From assembly GCA_009929735.1 (NCBI GenBank), contig RZZU01000004.1:49034-113033 (forward strand): a stretch of DNA of 64,000 nucleotides, in the 5' to 3' direction. This stretch comes from Clostridia bacterium (GTDB lineage: Bacteria > Bacillota > Clostridia > Lachnospirales > Anaerotignaceae). The notes under the pieces are model-generated. The model was given only the letters and a program-made list of their open reading frames with translations. It was not told the DNA's origin and did no database searches. Of this stretch, positions 16,327-25,156 are shown one piece after another. A program made the position numbers and the translations under genes. How positions within the stretch are numbered: the stretch's first letter is position 1; each line of letters begins with the position of its first letter.

Positions 16327-16506
16327 TTAGTCAACTTTGATAATTGTTTTCTTGTTATATGCGCCACAAGCCTTGCAAACCTGATGAGGAACCATCAGTT
16401 CACCGCACTTGCTGCATTTTACCAAGCTGGGAGTTGCAATTTTCCAACTCTGTGCTTTTCTTTTATCTCTTTTAGATTTCGACACTCGTCCCTTGGGTAC
16501 AGCCAT
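16327..16506 (-). CDS. rpmF: 50S ribosomal protein L32
   Basis: A 59-residue protein of the large subunit (MAVPKGRVSKSKRDKRKA start). It is the zinc-binding type, with Cys31, Cys34, Cys44 and Cys47. It lies between yceD and plsX, the usual arrangement. GAGGTGTAGA precedes the ATG, overlapping the end of yceD. Confidence 0.96.
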   Translation of the reverse strand: MAVPKGRVSKSKRDKRKAQSWKIATPSLVKCSKCGELMVPHQVCKACGAYNKKTIIKVD

Positions 16507-16508
16507 TT

Positions 16509-17015
16509 CTACACCTCCTCGTCAACATTGAAAAGAGCTCTTAAACTTTCAAATCTCGGATCTATATGGGTTGTATCACACTCACACACACCCTCATTTA
16601 GATTCTTTCCGCAAACGGGGCAAAGCCCCTTACAATCTTCGCTGCAAAGAACCTTCATAGGTAAATCAAGAATGATACCCCTTCTGACAAAGTCCGTAAG
16701 ATCAATTTGATCCCCCGAAAAAGTTTCTGTCTCTTCGTTTCCTCTGCCTGTATGAGCAAAACGTTCCTTGATCTCGAAGCAAAGCTCTTTTCTGACAGGT
16801 GCAAGACAACGGTCACACCTAAGACTGACCTCTGTATTGCCCTTTGCTTCAAAAACGAAAGTTTCATTTTCGTTTTTAAGAGTTCCCTCTATCTTTACAG
16901 GCTGCAAAAATTCCACAACATCGGGATAATCCGATGTATCATTGATTTGCTCTGTCAACATAACAGGAATAGACATCCCATTTCTGCTTAACAATTGAGC
17001 CACTCCAAGTAACAT
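16509..17015 (-). CDS. YceD/DUF177 family protein
   Basis: A 168-residue protein of the DUF177 family, implicated in 23S rRNA accumulation in other bacteria and plants. Two cysteine pairs (CDRC near 78 and CSEDCKGLCPVCG near 129-141) suggest metal binding, and the family end DPRFESLRAL is present. GGGGTGA precedes the ATG. First gene of the yceD-rpmF-plsX operon, driven by a near-consensus promoter that overlaps the end of ackA. Confidence 0.92.
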   Translation of the reverse strand: MLLGVAQLLSRNGMSIPVMLTEQINDTSDYPDVVEFLQPVKIEGTLKNENETFVFEAKGNTEVSLRCDRCLAPVRKELCFEIKERFAHTGRGNEETETFSGDQIDLTDFVRRGIILDLPMKVLCSEDCKGLCPVCGKNLNEGVCECDTTHIDPRFESLRALFNVDEEV

Positions 17016-17044
17016 TCAAATCACCCCATAGTCGTACCTAAAAT

Positions 17045-17073
17045 ATTATACTGAAAGGCTTCTTATTTGTCAA
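17045..17073 (-). promoter_or_regulatory. Consensus promoter of yceD-rpmF-plsX
   Basis: TTGACA (17068-17073), exactly 17 bases, TATAAT (17045-17050) on the minus strand. The -35 box lies within the last codons of ackA. This is the best promoter match in the window. Confidence 0.88.
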
Positions 17074-18259
17074 GAAGTTCCTTCGTATCTCTTGCAATTA
17101 CCAATTCTTCGTTTGTAGGAATAACCAAAACTCTGATTCTTGAATCAGGAGCGGAAATTTCCATTGCCTTACCTCTCAAAGAATTGCAGTAAGAATCAAT
17201 ATGAACACCCAAGTAACCCAAGTAATCACAAATCAATCTTCTTGTAGAACCGGAGTTTTCACCCAAGCCTGCTGTAAATACGATACAATCAACGCCGTTC
17301 ATTGCTGCAGCGTATGCGCCGATATTCTTTGCAACTTTATAAGCGAATACATCCAAAGCTGCTTCTGCTCTTAAATTGCCGTGTTCACTTGCATCTTCAA
17401 TGTCACGGAAATCGCTGGATACACCAGAAATGCCCAAAACGCCGGATTTTTTATTCAGAATATTATCCATTTCCTGAGGTGCCAGTTTTTCTTTTTCCAT
17501 TAAAAATGTGATTACAGCTGCATCAATGTCACCTGCTCTTGTGCCCATAACAAGACCTTCCAAAGGTGTGAAGCCCATTGTTGTATCGATGGATTTCCCA
17601 TTTCTTACGGCACAGATGGAGCCACCGTTACCCAAATGGCAGGTAATGATTTTTGTTTCTTCATAAGGTCTGCCCAACATCTTCGCTGCTTCTTCGGAAA
17701 CAAATCTGTGGCTTGTCCCGTGGAAACCATATCTTCTGATTTTGTATTTTTCATAGTATTCGTAAGGAATTGCATATAAATATGCTCTTTCAGGCATTGT
17801 CTGATGGAAAGCTGTATCAAATACGCCAACCTGAGAAACGCCGGGCATAATTTTCTCGCAAGCTTCAATACCGATTAAGTTTGCAGGGTTATGCAAGGGT
17901 GCTAATTCGCTGCATTTTTCCAAAGCTTCCTTCACAGCATTGTCAATTACAACAGAGCTGGAGAAATATTCGCCGCCATGTACTACACGATGACCAACTG
18001 CATTGATTTCCTTCATGCTCTTTACAACGCCGTGTACAGGATTCGTCAAAGCTTCCATTACGTTCTTAACAGCCACGTTGTGATCTTCCAAGTAGTCATC
18101 AAAAACAACATCGTCTTTACCGGTAGGCTGATGTTTCAATCTGGAGCCTTCGATACCGATTCTTTCGCAAAGACCTTTTGCCAATACGCTTTCGTTCTCC
18201 ATGTCGATAAGCTGATATTTCAATGAGGAACTGCCGCAGTTCAATACAAGAATTTTCAT
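17063..18259 (-). CDS. ackA: Acetate kinase
   Basis: A 398-residue ASKHA-fold enzyme that makes ATP and acetate from acetyl phosphate. Motifs are [14 protein letters not shown] at the N-terminus, GHRVVHGGE (about 88-96), [21 protein letters not shown] (174-183) and [10 protein letters not shown] (208-217), with [11 protein letters not shown] near 326. Second gene of a pta-ackA pair, 97 bases after pta; a CGC-TTCAAGCTTGAA hairpin lies in the spacer without a T run, so readthrough is likely. AGGAGAGAAT precedes the ATG. Confidence 0.97.
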   Translation of the reverse strand: MKILVLNCGSSSLKYQLIDMENESVLAKGLCERIGIEGSRLKHQPTGKDDVVFDDYLEDHNVAVKNVMEALTNPVHGVVKSMKEINAVGHRVVHGGEYFSSSVVIDNAVKEALEKCSELAPLHNPANLIGIEACEKIMPGVSQVGVFDTAFHQTMPERAYLYAIPYEYYEKYKIRRYGFHGTSHRFVSEEAAKMLGRPYEETKIITCHLGNGGSICAVRNGKSIDTTMGFTPLEGLVMGTRAGDIDAAVITFLMEKEKLAPQEMDNILNKKSGVLGISGVSSDFRDIEDASEHGNLRAEAALDVFAYKVAKNIGAYAAAMNGVDCIVFTAGLGENSGSTRRLICDYLGYLGVHIDSYCNSLRGKAMEISAPDSRIRVLVIPTNEELVIARDTKELLDK

Positions 18260-18356
18260 TATATTCTCTCCTTCATAATGTACCTTTTTCTTACTGATTG
18301 ATACTTATTATTTGTACCGCTTTCAAGCTTGAAGGCGATAAAAAACAATTAGGGAA

Positions 18357-19358
18357 TTATTTGCCCATTACATGAGCTTGAACAGCTGTCATAGCCACAA
18401 CTGCAACAATATCATTTGCAGAGCAACCTCTGGATAAATCATTTACAGGCTTTGCAATCCCTTGCAATACAGGACCGAAGGCTTCTGCCTTGCCAAATCT
18501 CTGTACCAGTTTGTAGCCAATATTTCCAGCGTCAATGTCAGGGAATACCAAGCAGTTTGCTTTGCCAGCAACAGGGCTTGTAGGTGCCTTCAATTCGCCG
18601 ACCTCTTTCACAATTGCAGCATCCAACTGGATTTCGCCGTCCAATTTCACTTCAGGATATTTTTCCTTTGCAATTTTAACCGCTTCAACCACCTTTGTAA
18701 CATCAGCGTGCTTTGCGGAACCCATTGTAGAATGGCTGAGCATAGCAACTCTTGCCTCTTTGCCTACAAATGCAGCATAGGACTTTGCGGAATCCCCTGC
18801 GATGCAAGCCAATTCAGCGGGTGTGGGGTTCTGATTCAATGCACAGTCAGCAAACAGCAAGATACCGTCATCGCCATATTCAGGTGTCTGTGTTACCATG
18901 ATAAAGAAAGAAGATACCAATTCTGTGCCAGGTGCAGTTTTCAAAATCTGCAATGCAGGACGCAGTGTGTCAGCTGTGGAATGAATTGCACCGGAAACCA
19001 TACCGTCTGCAACGCCCATTTTAACCAGCATAACACCAGCAAACATGGAATCATCCAAAAGCAGCTTTCTTGCTTCTTCTAATGTCATGCCCTTGCTTTT
19101 TCTTGCTTCGGCAAGACCAGCAACCATTTCATCCATTCTAGCATCCTTTTCAGGATCAACAAAGATTGCTTTGGAAACATCAAAACTGCCCGCCGCTTCC
19201 ATAATTTTTTCTTTGTTGCCGATTAAAACGATTTCAGCCAATCCATCTTTTAAGCATTCTGCTGCTGCTTCCAAATTTCTAATTTCATAGGATTCAGGTA
19301 AAACAATTACTTTCTTATTGGCCTTCGCCTTTTCTTTCATTAATGTCAAAAAGTCCAC
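18357..19358 (-). CDS. pta: Phosphate acetyltransferase
   Basis: A 333-residue short-form enzyme that converts acetyl-CoA and phosphate to acetyl phosphate, the partner of AckA in substrate-level ATP formation. VLPES at 19-23, GVMLVKMGVADGMVSGA (about 107-123), MLSHSTMGSA (209-218) and FPDIDAGNIGYK (267-278) match the family. It has no N-terminal DRTGG domain, which is normal for Firmicutes. AGGAGG lies before the start codon. Confidence 0.97.
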   Translation of the reverse strand: MDFLTLMKEKAKANKKVIVLPESYEIRNLEAAAECLKDGLAEIVLIGNKEKIMEAAGSFDVSKAIFVDPEKDARMDEMVAGLAEARKSKGMTLEEARKLLLDDSMFAGVMLVKMGVADGMVSGAIHSTADTLRPALQILKTAPGTELVSSFFIMVTQTPEYGDDGILLFADCALNQNPTPAELACIAGDSAKSYAAFVGKEARVAMLSHSTMGSAKHADVTKVVEAVKIAKEKYPEVKLDGEIQLDAAIVKEVGELKAPTSPVAGKANCLVFPDIDAGNIGYKLVQRFGKAEAFGPVLQGIAKPVNDLSRGCSANDIVAVVAMTAVQAHVMGK

Positions 19359-19414
19359 AGTTAAAAACCTCCTAGTTGATCGTAGAATTTTCTTTTATTG
19401 CCCATATCTCTATT

Positions 19415-19443
19415 ATTATAAACAAAATGTCCCACTGGTACAA
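19415..19443 (-). promoter_or_regulatory. Promoter of pta-ackA
   Basis: Minus-strand TTGTAC (19438-19443), 17 bases, TATAAT (19415-19420), about 57 bases before the pta start codon. Confidence 0.75.
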
Positions 19444-19455
19444 GGGAAAAGACAT

Positions 19456-19491
19456 AAAAAAATGGCTGAAATTTACTCATTTTTTCAGCCA
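19456..19491 (-). terminator. Terminator after the CheA-like gene
   Basis: TGGCTGAAA (19463-19471) pairs with TTTCAGCCA (19483-19491), followed by seven T on the minus strand. Confidence 0.85.
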
Positions 19492-19552
19492 TCTCGCAAC
19501 TTTTTGTCAGAAAATAATAACTGGTTCCTGAATAATAATCAATATAATTTCG

Positions 19553-20599
19553 TTATGCAATCATCGGAAATTCCATAAAAAATGTTGTTCCCATATATTC
19601 ACGGCTTTCAATTCGAATTGTTCCTCCCAAAGAGGACACCATAGCATTTACAACATCGAGCCCCACACCTCTGCCTGAAAACATATTCGCCCTGCTTTTG
19701 GTTGTAAAACCCGGGCGCAGTAAAAATGCAAATATTTCATTATCTTCATATTCATCCTCAGGCTTTTTCAAAAGCCCTTTTTCACGAGCCGTCTGTAATA
19801 TGCCGTGTTTATCCAAGCCACGGCCGTCATCCCGAAAAATCACAAACACCCTTTGCCCTGCTCTTTGTATCTCCAAAGAAATTTCGCCTATCGGGGTTTT
19901 CCCCATTCTCTCACGAATTGCGGTGCCCTCCAACCCATGGTCCATACTGTTTTTCATCATTTGCAGCACCGCCATAGAAATCTTATCAAAAATATCCCTT
20001 GGAACCTCCGCATCCGCCCCAGAAACCTTAACTATAAATTCCTTTGACAGCTCTCTGCCCATAATATTGGCAAGCCGCTCCATTTGCGGTATCAGGGTGC
20101 CAAAATTTGTATACGGAATGTTTTGTTTTCCCTTGCGTGTATAAGCAATTTGGTAGCTTGGTCCCTCTGGCTCATTTTCGCTGTCCACATGTGCCAAAAA
20201 ATTCTTTATTCTTCGAACGACAGCCCACCCAAAATCCGTTACCTCATCATCTGTCTCCATGCGGCGCAGTTCTCTTTTTAAAAATCCAGAAACCATACGC
20301 ATCAGCTGTAATATTGTTTTCAAATCATTTTGCGCAGGGTTTTCCTCCTCACGCAAATAAGAGAACAAATCTTCCGCACTATGGGCAGTTTCCGAAATAG
20401 AAGGGTATCCCATCATTGATGCAGAGCCTTTAATGCTGTGCATCGTACGAAATAAACTGTCTACTTCCTCCCTCGAAACAGAAAAATCTTCTCCTCTAGC
20501 CTTTTCCTCTATGAAGTTGTCGATTTTATCAATATTTTTCCAAGTTTCTTCCAAAAAAATATCCTGCAAGAACTCTGGACTATCCACAAACTTCTCCAC
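19553..20599 (-). CDS. CheA-like histidine kinase lacking the CheW domain
   Basis: A 348-residue protein with an Hpt domain (MHSIKGSAS; phospho-accepting His54) and a CheA-type ATPase domain: MKNSMDHGLEG (N217, H221), FRDDGRGLD (G1, 255-263) and FSGRGVGLDVV (G2, 307-317). It ends immediately after the ATPase (TTFFMEFP), so the P5/CheW regulatory domain that couples CheA to receptors is missing, and no P2 domain is evident. There are no che, MCP or response-regulator genes near. The start is GTG at 20599, eight bases after GAGG. It might phosphorylate a response regulator encoded elsewhere. Terminator at 19456-19491. Confidence 0.85.
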   Translation of the reverse strand: MEKFVDSPEFLQDIFLEETWKNIDKIDNFIEEKARGEDFSVSREEVDSLFRTMHSIKGSASMMGYPSISETAHSAEDLFSYLREEENPAQNDLKTILQLMRMVSGFLKRELRRMETDDEVTDFGWAVVRRIKNFLAHVDSENEPEGPSYQIAYTRKGKQNIPYTNFGTLIPQMERLANIMGRELSKEFIVKVSGADAEVPRDIFDKISMAVLQMMKNSMDHGLEGTAIRERMGKTPIGEISLEIQRAGQRVFVIFRDDGRGLDKHGILQTAREKGLLKKPEDEYEDNEIFAFLLRPGFTTKSRANMFSGRGVGLDVVNAMVSSLGGTIRIESREYMGTTFFMEFPMIA

Positions 20600-21065
20600 G
20601 CTATCAGCCTCGAATCTTAAACTATTATGTTAAAAGTATAACCTGATTTCTTAAAAATTTCCAGATAAATTTTTAACGATTTTTTAATATTTCTTTTCAT
20701 TTTTTTCGTTACTTCACATATAAAACCCTATCCCTATCCTTTTTTTTGTATTTTCTCATTTCTTTGTCAGATAAGTACCAAAAAAACAACTCCGATATAT
20801 CCGCTTTTTTCTTTCTTAATTCTCTGTATTCAAAATTTTGTGGTATAATATATTTTGTTCATGGAAATGCTCTCTTGCTTCTCAGCATATGCCAGAGCTA
20901 AGCAATGCTTCCCAAGCCAAAATCCTACTTTGGAGCTTTGTGATTTTCTTTTTTCATTTTCAGATGCATCAAATTTAAAGACTGTACAAATACGTTTTTG
21001 TTCATCAATTGATTTTTATTTTTAATTTCCCATCCGCTCAATATTTCTGAAAAGGAGATGTAACA
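20600..21065. other. Divergent promoter region between the kinase and tmcAL
   Basis: No gene. T-rich on the plus strand. It contains an extended -10 for tmcAL at 20841-20849 and, in the predicted leader, a small CCAAA/TTTGG hairpin near 20919-20934 without a clear T tail. Confidence 0.5.
20841..20849 (+). promoter_or_regulatory. Extended -10 promoter for tmcAL
   Basis: TGGTATAAT, a TGnTATAAT extended -10 box; the -35 region is poor. It implies an unusually long leader of about 210 bases before tmcAL. Confidence 0.5.
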
Positions 21066-22292
21066 ATGAAAACTATTGGTATCATAACAGAATATAATCC
21101 TTTTCATCTTGGACATCAATATATGATAGAAGATGCGAAGAAAAAAAGCTGTGCAGACCGTGTTGTTGTGGTAATGAGCGGCAACTTTGTGCAACGAGGA
21201 GAACCTGCTTTTTTTGATAAATGGACCCGTGCAAAAGCAGCTTTGGCAAATGGCGCAGATATGGTTTTAGAGCTGCCCGTTCTTTTTGCCGCAGCAAATG
21301 CAGAAACTTTTGCTCGTGCGGCCGTTCGAATTTTGGAAGATACGGGTATCGTTGATGTTCTTTGCTTTGGTTCGGAAAGCGGTAATCTGACTTCGCTGCA
21401 AGAAGCCGCAAAGCTTATGTCCAACGAAACGGAGGAGTTCCGCTCTCTTTTAAAAGCCAATTTAGACGAAGGAATGTCTTATCCTTCGGCACGTGCCAAA
21501 GCTTTAGAAACAATTTCCAATATAAATTGTGAAATTTTAAGCCAGCCAAACCATATTCTAGCTTTAGAATACCTAAAAGCACTTGAACACTATCATTGCC
21601 GCATGATACCCATGACCATCAAAAGAGAGGGTGCCAATTACCATAACCCTTCCTTGATTGCTAAGTTTGCATCGGCATCGGCAATCAGAAAAGGATTTTT
21701 AGAAGACCAGATGGCCCAAGCATATGCGCAAGTACCCGAAAATTGTTATGCTGTATACAGCAAAGCCCTTTCTCTGGGAACAGCACCTGTTCTTTGGAAA
21801 AATTACGCCGATGCGCTAAATTATAAATTAAGAACCATGTCCGCCGAAGACCTGCGTCAAATTTTTGAAGTAACGGAAGGTTTGGAAAATCGTATTCTTC
21901 GGGCTGTTGACACTTGCTATGAAATAGAAGATTTGATTGAATTTATTAAGTCCAAACGGTATACCCGAACCAAAATACAACGCATTTTGCTTCATATTTT
22001 ACTGGATATTAAGGCAGCCGAGGTTTCCTATTTTATGGAAAAACCGCATATGCCCTATCTTCGTGTGCTGGGTTTTTGTAAAGAGAACGCCGACATTTTG
22101 GGCGATCTTACGATGAATGCAAAGTGCCCAATACTAACCAATCTAAAAAAAGCCCCGGAGATACTAGACGAGGACGGGCTACATCTATTGGCATTGGAAA
22201 AAACCGCAACCAATCTTTACACCATGGCGGCACCCAATCCCCTTTATCGGGCAACCAATCAAGATTTCACAATACCAATGGCAATTCTTTAA
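21066..22292 (+). CDS. tmcAL: tRNA(Met) cytidine acetate ligase TmcAL
   Basis: A 408-residue nucleotidyltransferase-fold enzyme that forms N4-acetylcytidine at the wobble base of elongator tRNA-Met from acetate and ATP. The ATP site reads EYNPFHLGHQY (N-terminus), then VVMSGNFVQRGEPA (about 35-48) and DMVLELPVLFAAANAE (67-82), with FGSESG near 103. YHNPSL and SASAIRKG lie in the C-terminal half. AAAAGGAGATG precedes the ATG. The link to acetate agrees with the pta-ackA genes close by, though that proximity may be chance. Confidence 0.95.
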   Translation: MKTIGIITEYNPFHLGHQYMIEDAKKKSCADRVVVVMSGNFVQRGEPAFFDKWTRAKAALANGADMVLELPVLFAAANAETFARAAVRILEDTGIVDVLCFGSESGNLTSLQEAAKLMSNETEEFRSLLKANLDEGMSYPSARAKALETISNINCEILSQPNHILALEYLKALEHYHCRMIPMTIKREGANYHNPSLIAKFASASAIRKGFLEDQMAQAYAQVPENCYAVYSKALSLGTAPVLWKNYADALNYKLRTMSAEDLRQIFEVTEGLENRILRAVDTCYEIEDLIEFIKSKRYTRTKIQRILLHILLDIKAAEVSYFMEKPHMPYLRVLGFCKENADILGDLTMNAKCPILTNLKKAPEILDEDGLHLLALEKTATNLYTMAAPNPLYRATNQDFTIPMAIL

Positions 22293-22434
22293 CAGTCTTT
22301 CAGCTACCCTGTTTTTTCGACTGCTATGCGCCACCAAAAAATTTCGCCTCAAGTATCCGCACAGCCAAAATTTTTCAAGTAAAGAAATTCGTTGTTTGTT
22401 CGCACGCAAATAGCCTTTGAGAATAAACTTGACT

Positions 22435-22464
22435 TTCATAGAACAGCCTTTGCAAGCATAAATT
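22435..22464 (+). promoter_or_regulatory. Possible sporulation sigma-E-type promoter for ylbJ
   Basis: TTCATAGA (22435-22442) and CATAAATT (22457-22464) with a 14-base spacer resemble the known sigma-E pattern (-35 with CATA, -10 CATAnnnT). The distance to the ylbJ start is about 35 bases, as expected. The match is partial. Confidence 0.4.
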
Positions 22465-22496
22465 GTAATAATACATAATGGAAGAAGCTTTCCGCC

Positions 22497-23603
22497 ATGA
22501 AAAAATTTTCGTTCGTTACAATTTGTACTTGTTTTTTGATTTTTGCACTCTTGCGCTACCCACAAGCAATGCTTGCAGCAGGGGCAAACAGCGTTACCCT
22601 TTGGTTTAATCAGGTTTTGCCGTCCCTGTTCCCCTTTATGGTTGCCTGTGGGCTGCTGTTGCGTATGGGTGCTGCCGAAACAGCAGGCGAATGGTTAAGG
22701 CCTTTGATGAAGCCGCTCTTTGGCTTGCCAGGCATTGCGGCTTTTCCTTTTTTTCTTGGCATTTTTTCAGGTTATCCAATGGGTGCAAAAATTACGGCCT
22801 CCTTATATGCAGAAAAAAAAATCTCTCTCTCTCAAGCTGAGCATATTCTATCCTTTTGCAACAATCCCGGCCCATTATTCCTAGTTGGTACGGTGGGTGC
22901 CGCTTTTTTTCATGCGCCACTTTGGGGTTACCTTTTCTTGTTAAGCTGTTTTTTGGGTGCCATTGCAACAGGCATTATCTTTCGTCTGTTTTATGCAGCA
23001 AGCATAAGCAATGACTTTATCCCCTATCAAAAAAATGCCCCCCCTTCCATCACACAATGCCTTCCGCAAACCATTGCCGACTCTGTAGACACCATCACGC
23101 AAATCGGTGGCTATATCATTCTTTTTGGCGTTGCTGTGGAAGCCTTTGAGCAAACGGGGATTTTTCATTTTTTAGGGCACATCCTGGCCTTCTTGCCCTT
23201 TTCCAAAGAATTCCTTTACGCCATATCCGGCGGCTTATTAGAAATGACCAACGGTGCATTTTTGCTAAGCAGTGCGCCAGACAATCTTTCTTTCAGGCTT
23301 ACAGCCTGTTGTGTACTGGTTGCTTTTGGAGGATTGTCAATTCTATGCCAAACCTTCGGAATTTTACAAAATGTGCCCATAAAAAAAAGCCGCTATCTTG
23401 CGGCTAAAATTTGCAATGGCATATGTAGTGGTTTCTTTTTCATTATGCTTGCCCCATTTTTTGAAAAATATGTACAAAAACCAGTCCCCACCCTTGCAAT
23501 GCAGGCAGAAACAGCGGTTTCCTTTCCAATTCTTTCTGCGAAATGTAGCCTTTTATTTTTTGCCTTCGCTTTAATCTATGCTTTCAAAAAACGAAAACAA
23601 TAA
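22497..23603 (+). CDS. ylbJ: Sporulation integral membrane protein YlbJ
   Basis: A 368-residue polytopic membrane protein of the nucleoside-recognition (Gate) family; YlbJ is needed for spore cortex formation in Bacillus. It contains two Gate-like repeats, the first around VTLWFNQVLPSLFPFMVACGLL... with LGIFSGYPMGAK (about 88-99) and CNNPGPLFLVGTVG (121-134), and a second around GGYIILFGVAVEAF with SGGLLEMTNGA (241-251). This marks the organism as a probable spore former. Its neighbours (tmcAL, coaD, rsmD) match the ylb region of Bacillus. Confidence 0.9.
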   Translation: MKKFSFVTICTCFLIFALLRYPQAMLAAGANSVTLWFNQVLPSLFPFMVACGLLLRMGAAETAGEWLRPLMKPLFGLPGIAAFPFFLGIFSGYPMGAKITASLYAEKKISLSQAEHILSFCNNPGPLFLVGTVGAAFFHAPLWGYLFLLSCFLGAIATGIIFRLFYAASISNDFIPYQKNAPPSITQCLPQTIADSVDTITQIGGYIILFGVAVEAFEQTGIFHFLGHILAFLPFSKEFLYAISGGLLEMTNGAFLLSSAPDNLSFRLTACCVLVAFGGLSILCQTFGILQNVPIKKSRYLAAKICNGICSGFFFIMLAPFFEKYVQKPVPTLAMQAETAVSFPILSAKCSLLFFAFALIYAFKKRKQ

Positions 23604-23606
23604 CGT

Positions 23607-24110
23607 TTACTTGCCTAAACGCAACTCTTGAACATTTTCAGCCAGTACATTCAGCGTTTGGGCAAAGTACTCATCGGTTTTTATGCTTTCACTATAAACA
23701 ACCGCCTTCAGCTCTTTCAGCTTACCTTCTGCATCAGCCAATACGCTCTCTGCATATTCCATGGCACCCAAACGCATTTCCTTTGAGGTTTTCTTCGCAG
23801 AATCAATAATTGCGGCAGCTTGCTCATATGCTTTCTTCGTCACTTCGTTATCATCAACCATTCGCACCATACGATCTTCGGCATTTTTCAATAACTCATC
23901 TGCTTCCCTTTGTGCGTCAATCAAAATTTTATTTCTTTCTTCGATTACCCATTTAGACTGCTTCAATTCATTGGGAAGCTTCATACGAATTTCGCTGATA
24001 ATATCATATATTTCCTCTTTATCAACAGATACTTTATTGCTAAAAGGTACACCCCTGCTGCCATCCAAAATTTCTTCCAGTTCGTCTAATAACTGTAAAA
24101 CCGAATCCAT
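23607..24110 (-). CDS. Coiled-coil protein, ATP-synthase-b-like
   Basis: A 167-residue soluble, mostly helical protein. Residues about 55-135 form a long Ala- and charge-rich coiled coil (KILIDAQREADELLKNAEDR) of the type seen in DivIVA and F-type ATPase b subunits, and the N-terminus (LLDELEEILDGSRGVPFSNKVSVD) resembles the conserved start of a clostridial family found beside coaD and rsmD. Function unknown; a division or trafficking scaffold is possible. It faces ylbJ tail to tail, four bases apart, and lies nine bases after coaD on the minus strand. Confidence 0.8.
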   Translation of the reverse strand: MDSVLQLLDELEEILDGSRGVPFSNKVSVDKEEIYDIISEIRMKLPNELKQSKWVIEERNKILIDAQREADELLKNAEDRMVRMVDDNEVTKKAYEQAAAIIDSAKKTSKEMRLGAMEYAESVLADAEGKLKELKAVVYSESIKTDEYFAQTLNVLAENVQELRLGK

Positions 24111-24119
24111 AGCATTCCC

Positions 24120-24599
24120 TCACTTCTTGTATTTTTCTATAATAAAAGGCTTAATCTCTTGAGGAACCATAAAATCAATGTTTCCACCAAAAACTGCAAC
24201 TTCCTTAACATTTGTCGAACTTAAGCTAAGATGCTCCTCATCGGCGGCCAAAAAAACGGTTTCCATCTCCTTACCCAGCTTACGGTTGATCAAATACATT
24301 TGATATTCCACCGCAAAATCCATGGTGTTACGAAGCCCTCTCACCGCAACAGTTGCATCAACTTCCTTTGCAAAATCCGCCAAAAGTCCACGAAAAGAAG
24401 CCACTTCAATGTTTTTCATTTCCCCAAGAACCAGCTCCAAATGCTCTTTTCTTTCTTCAACAGTAAACAAGGAACATTTATTGGGATTTTCCAAAACAGC
24501 AACAACCAAGATGTCAAACAGCTTCGTTGCACGTTTTATAATATCTAAATGTCCCAGTGTAATCGGATCAAAGCTTCCCGCATAAATTGCTTTTTTCAT
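24120..24599 (-). CDS. coaD: Pantetheine-phosphate adenylyltransferase
   Basis: A 159-residue enzyme for the fourth step of CoA synthesis, transferring AMP to 4'-phosphopantetheine. YAGSFDPITLGHLDII carries the (T/H)xGH ATP site (His17), AVRGLRNTMDFAVEYQM (about 87-103) binds substrate, and LSSTNVKEVA (127-136) is the C-terminal ISSTxVRE-type motif. The ATG at 24599 overlaps the rsmD stop by four bases (ATGA) and follows GGAGGAA; an earlier in-frame start would lie inside rsmD. Confidence 0.96.
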   Translation of the reverse strand: MKKAIYAGSFDPITLGHLDIIKRATKLFDILVVAVLENPNKCSLFTVEERKEHLELVLGEMKNIEVASFRGLLADFAKEVDATVAVRGLRNTMDFAVEYQMYLINRKLGKEMETVFLAADEEHLSLSSTNVKEVAVFGGNIDFMVPQEIKPFIIEKYKK

Positions 24600-25156
24600 A
24601 TCATTTCTTCCTCCAGGCACAGAAACGTCATGACCGTGGTTCTGTACTCCTTTTCACGCAAAACCCGAAGTCCCGGGATAGACGCCAGTGGAATTTGCGC
24701 CGAGCGTTCAACAATAATATATCCATCTTTTTTTAGCAGCCCGCCCCTAACAATTTCTAACAAAGCTGGCTCAGCCAACCCTGCTTGATAAGGCGGATCC
24801 ATAAAAACAATATCAAACACAGCTTCTTCTTTGGTAAGCTGCAATAAAGCTTTTGGTACTTCCAAAGCAAGCAATCTGCCTTGCTTGTCCAGCTTGGTGT
24901 GCATTAAATTCTCCCGAATTATCTGCTGACATTGAGGGTTATGTTCCACAAAAACCGCTTCCGTTGCCCCACGGCTTAAAGCCTCAATCCCAATTGCACC
25001 ACTTCCTGCAAATAAATCCAAAAATCTTACCTCAGGCAGATCAAATGCAATCATATTAAATAAAGTCTCCTTTATTCTATCCGTAGTAGGTCTTGTGGAT
25101 AAACCTTCAATTGTTTGCAGCTTGCGCCCTTTTGCCAATCCGGAGATCACTCTCAT
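24596..25156 (-). CDS. rsmD: 16S rRNA (guanine966-N2)-methyltransferase
   Basis: A 186-residue SAM-dependent methyltransferase acting on G966 of 16S rRNA. It begins MRVISGLAKGRKL, has RPTTDRIKETLFNM, motif I FLDLFAGSGAIGIEALSRGA (about 44-63) and the catalytic motif IV MDPPY (117-121). I chose ATG 25156, six bases after AGGTGG, since the family starts at this point; upstream in-frame codons (to 25192) have no ribosome site. Translationally coupled to coaD. Confidence 0.95.
   Translation of the reverse strand: MRVISGLAKGRKLQTIEGLSTRPTTDRIKETLFNMIAFDLPEVRFLDLFAGSGAIGIEALSRGATEAVFVEHNPQCQQIIRENLMHTKLDKQGRLLALEVPKALLQLTKEEAVFDIVFMDPPYQAGLAEPALLEIVRGGLLKKDGYIIVERSAQIPLASIPGLRVLREKEYRTTVMTFLCLEEEMI

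Noticed and set aside
18462..19082. A 206-codon plus-strand frame opposite pta
   Set aside because: It is the reverse shadow of the well-conserved pta gene, with Cys-rich, low-complexity composition and no ribosome site.
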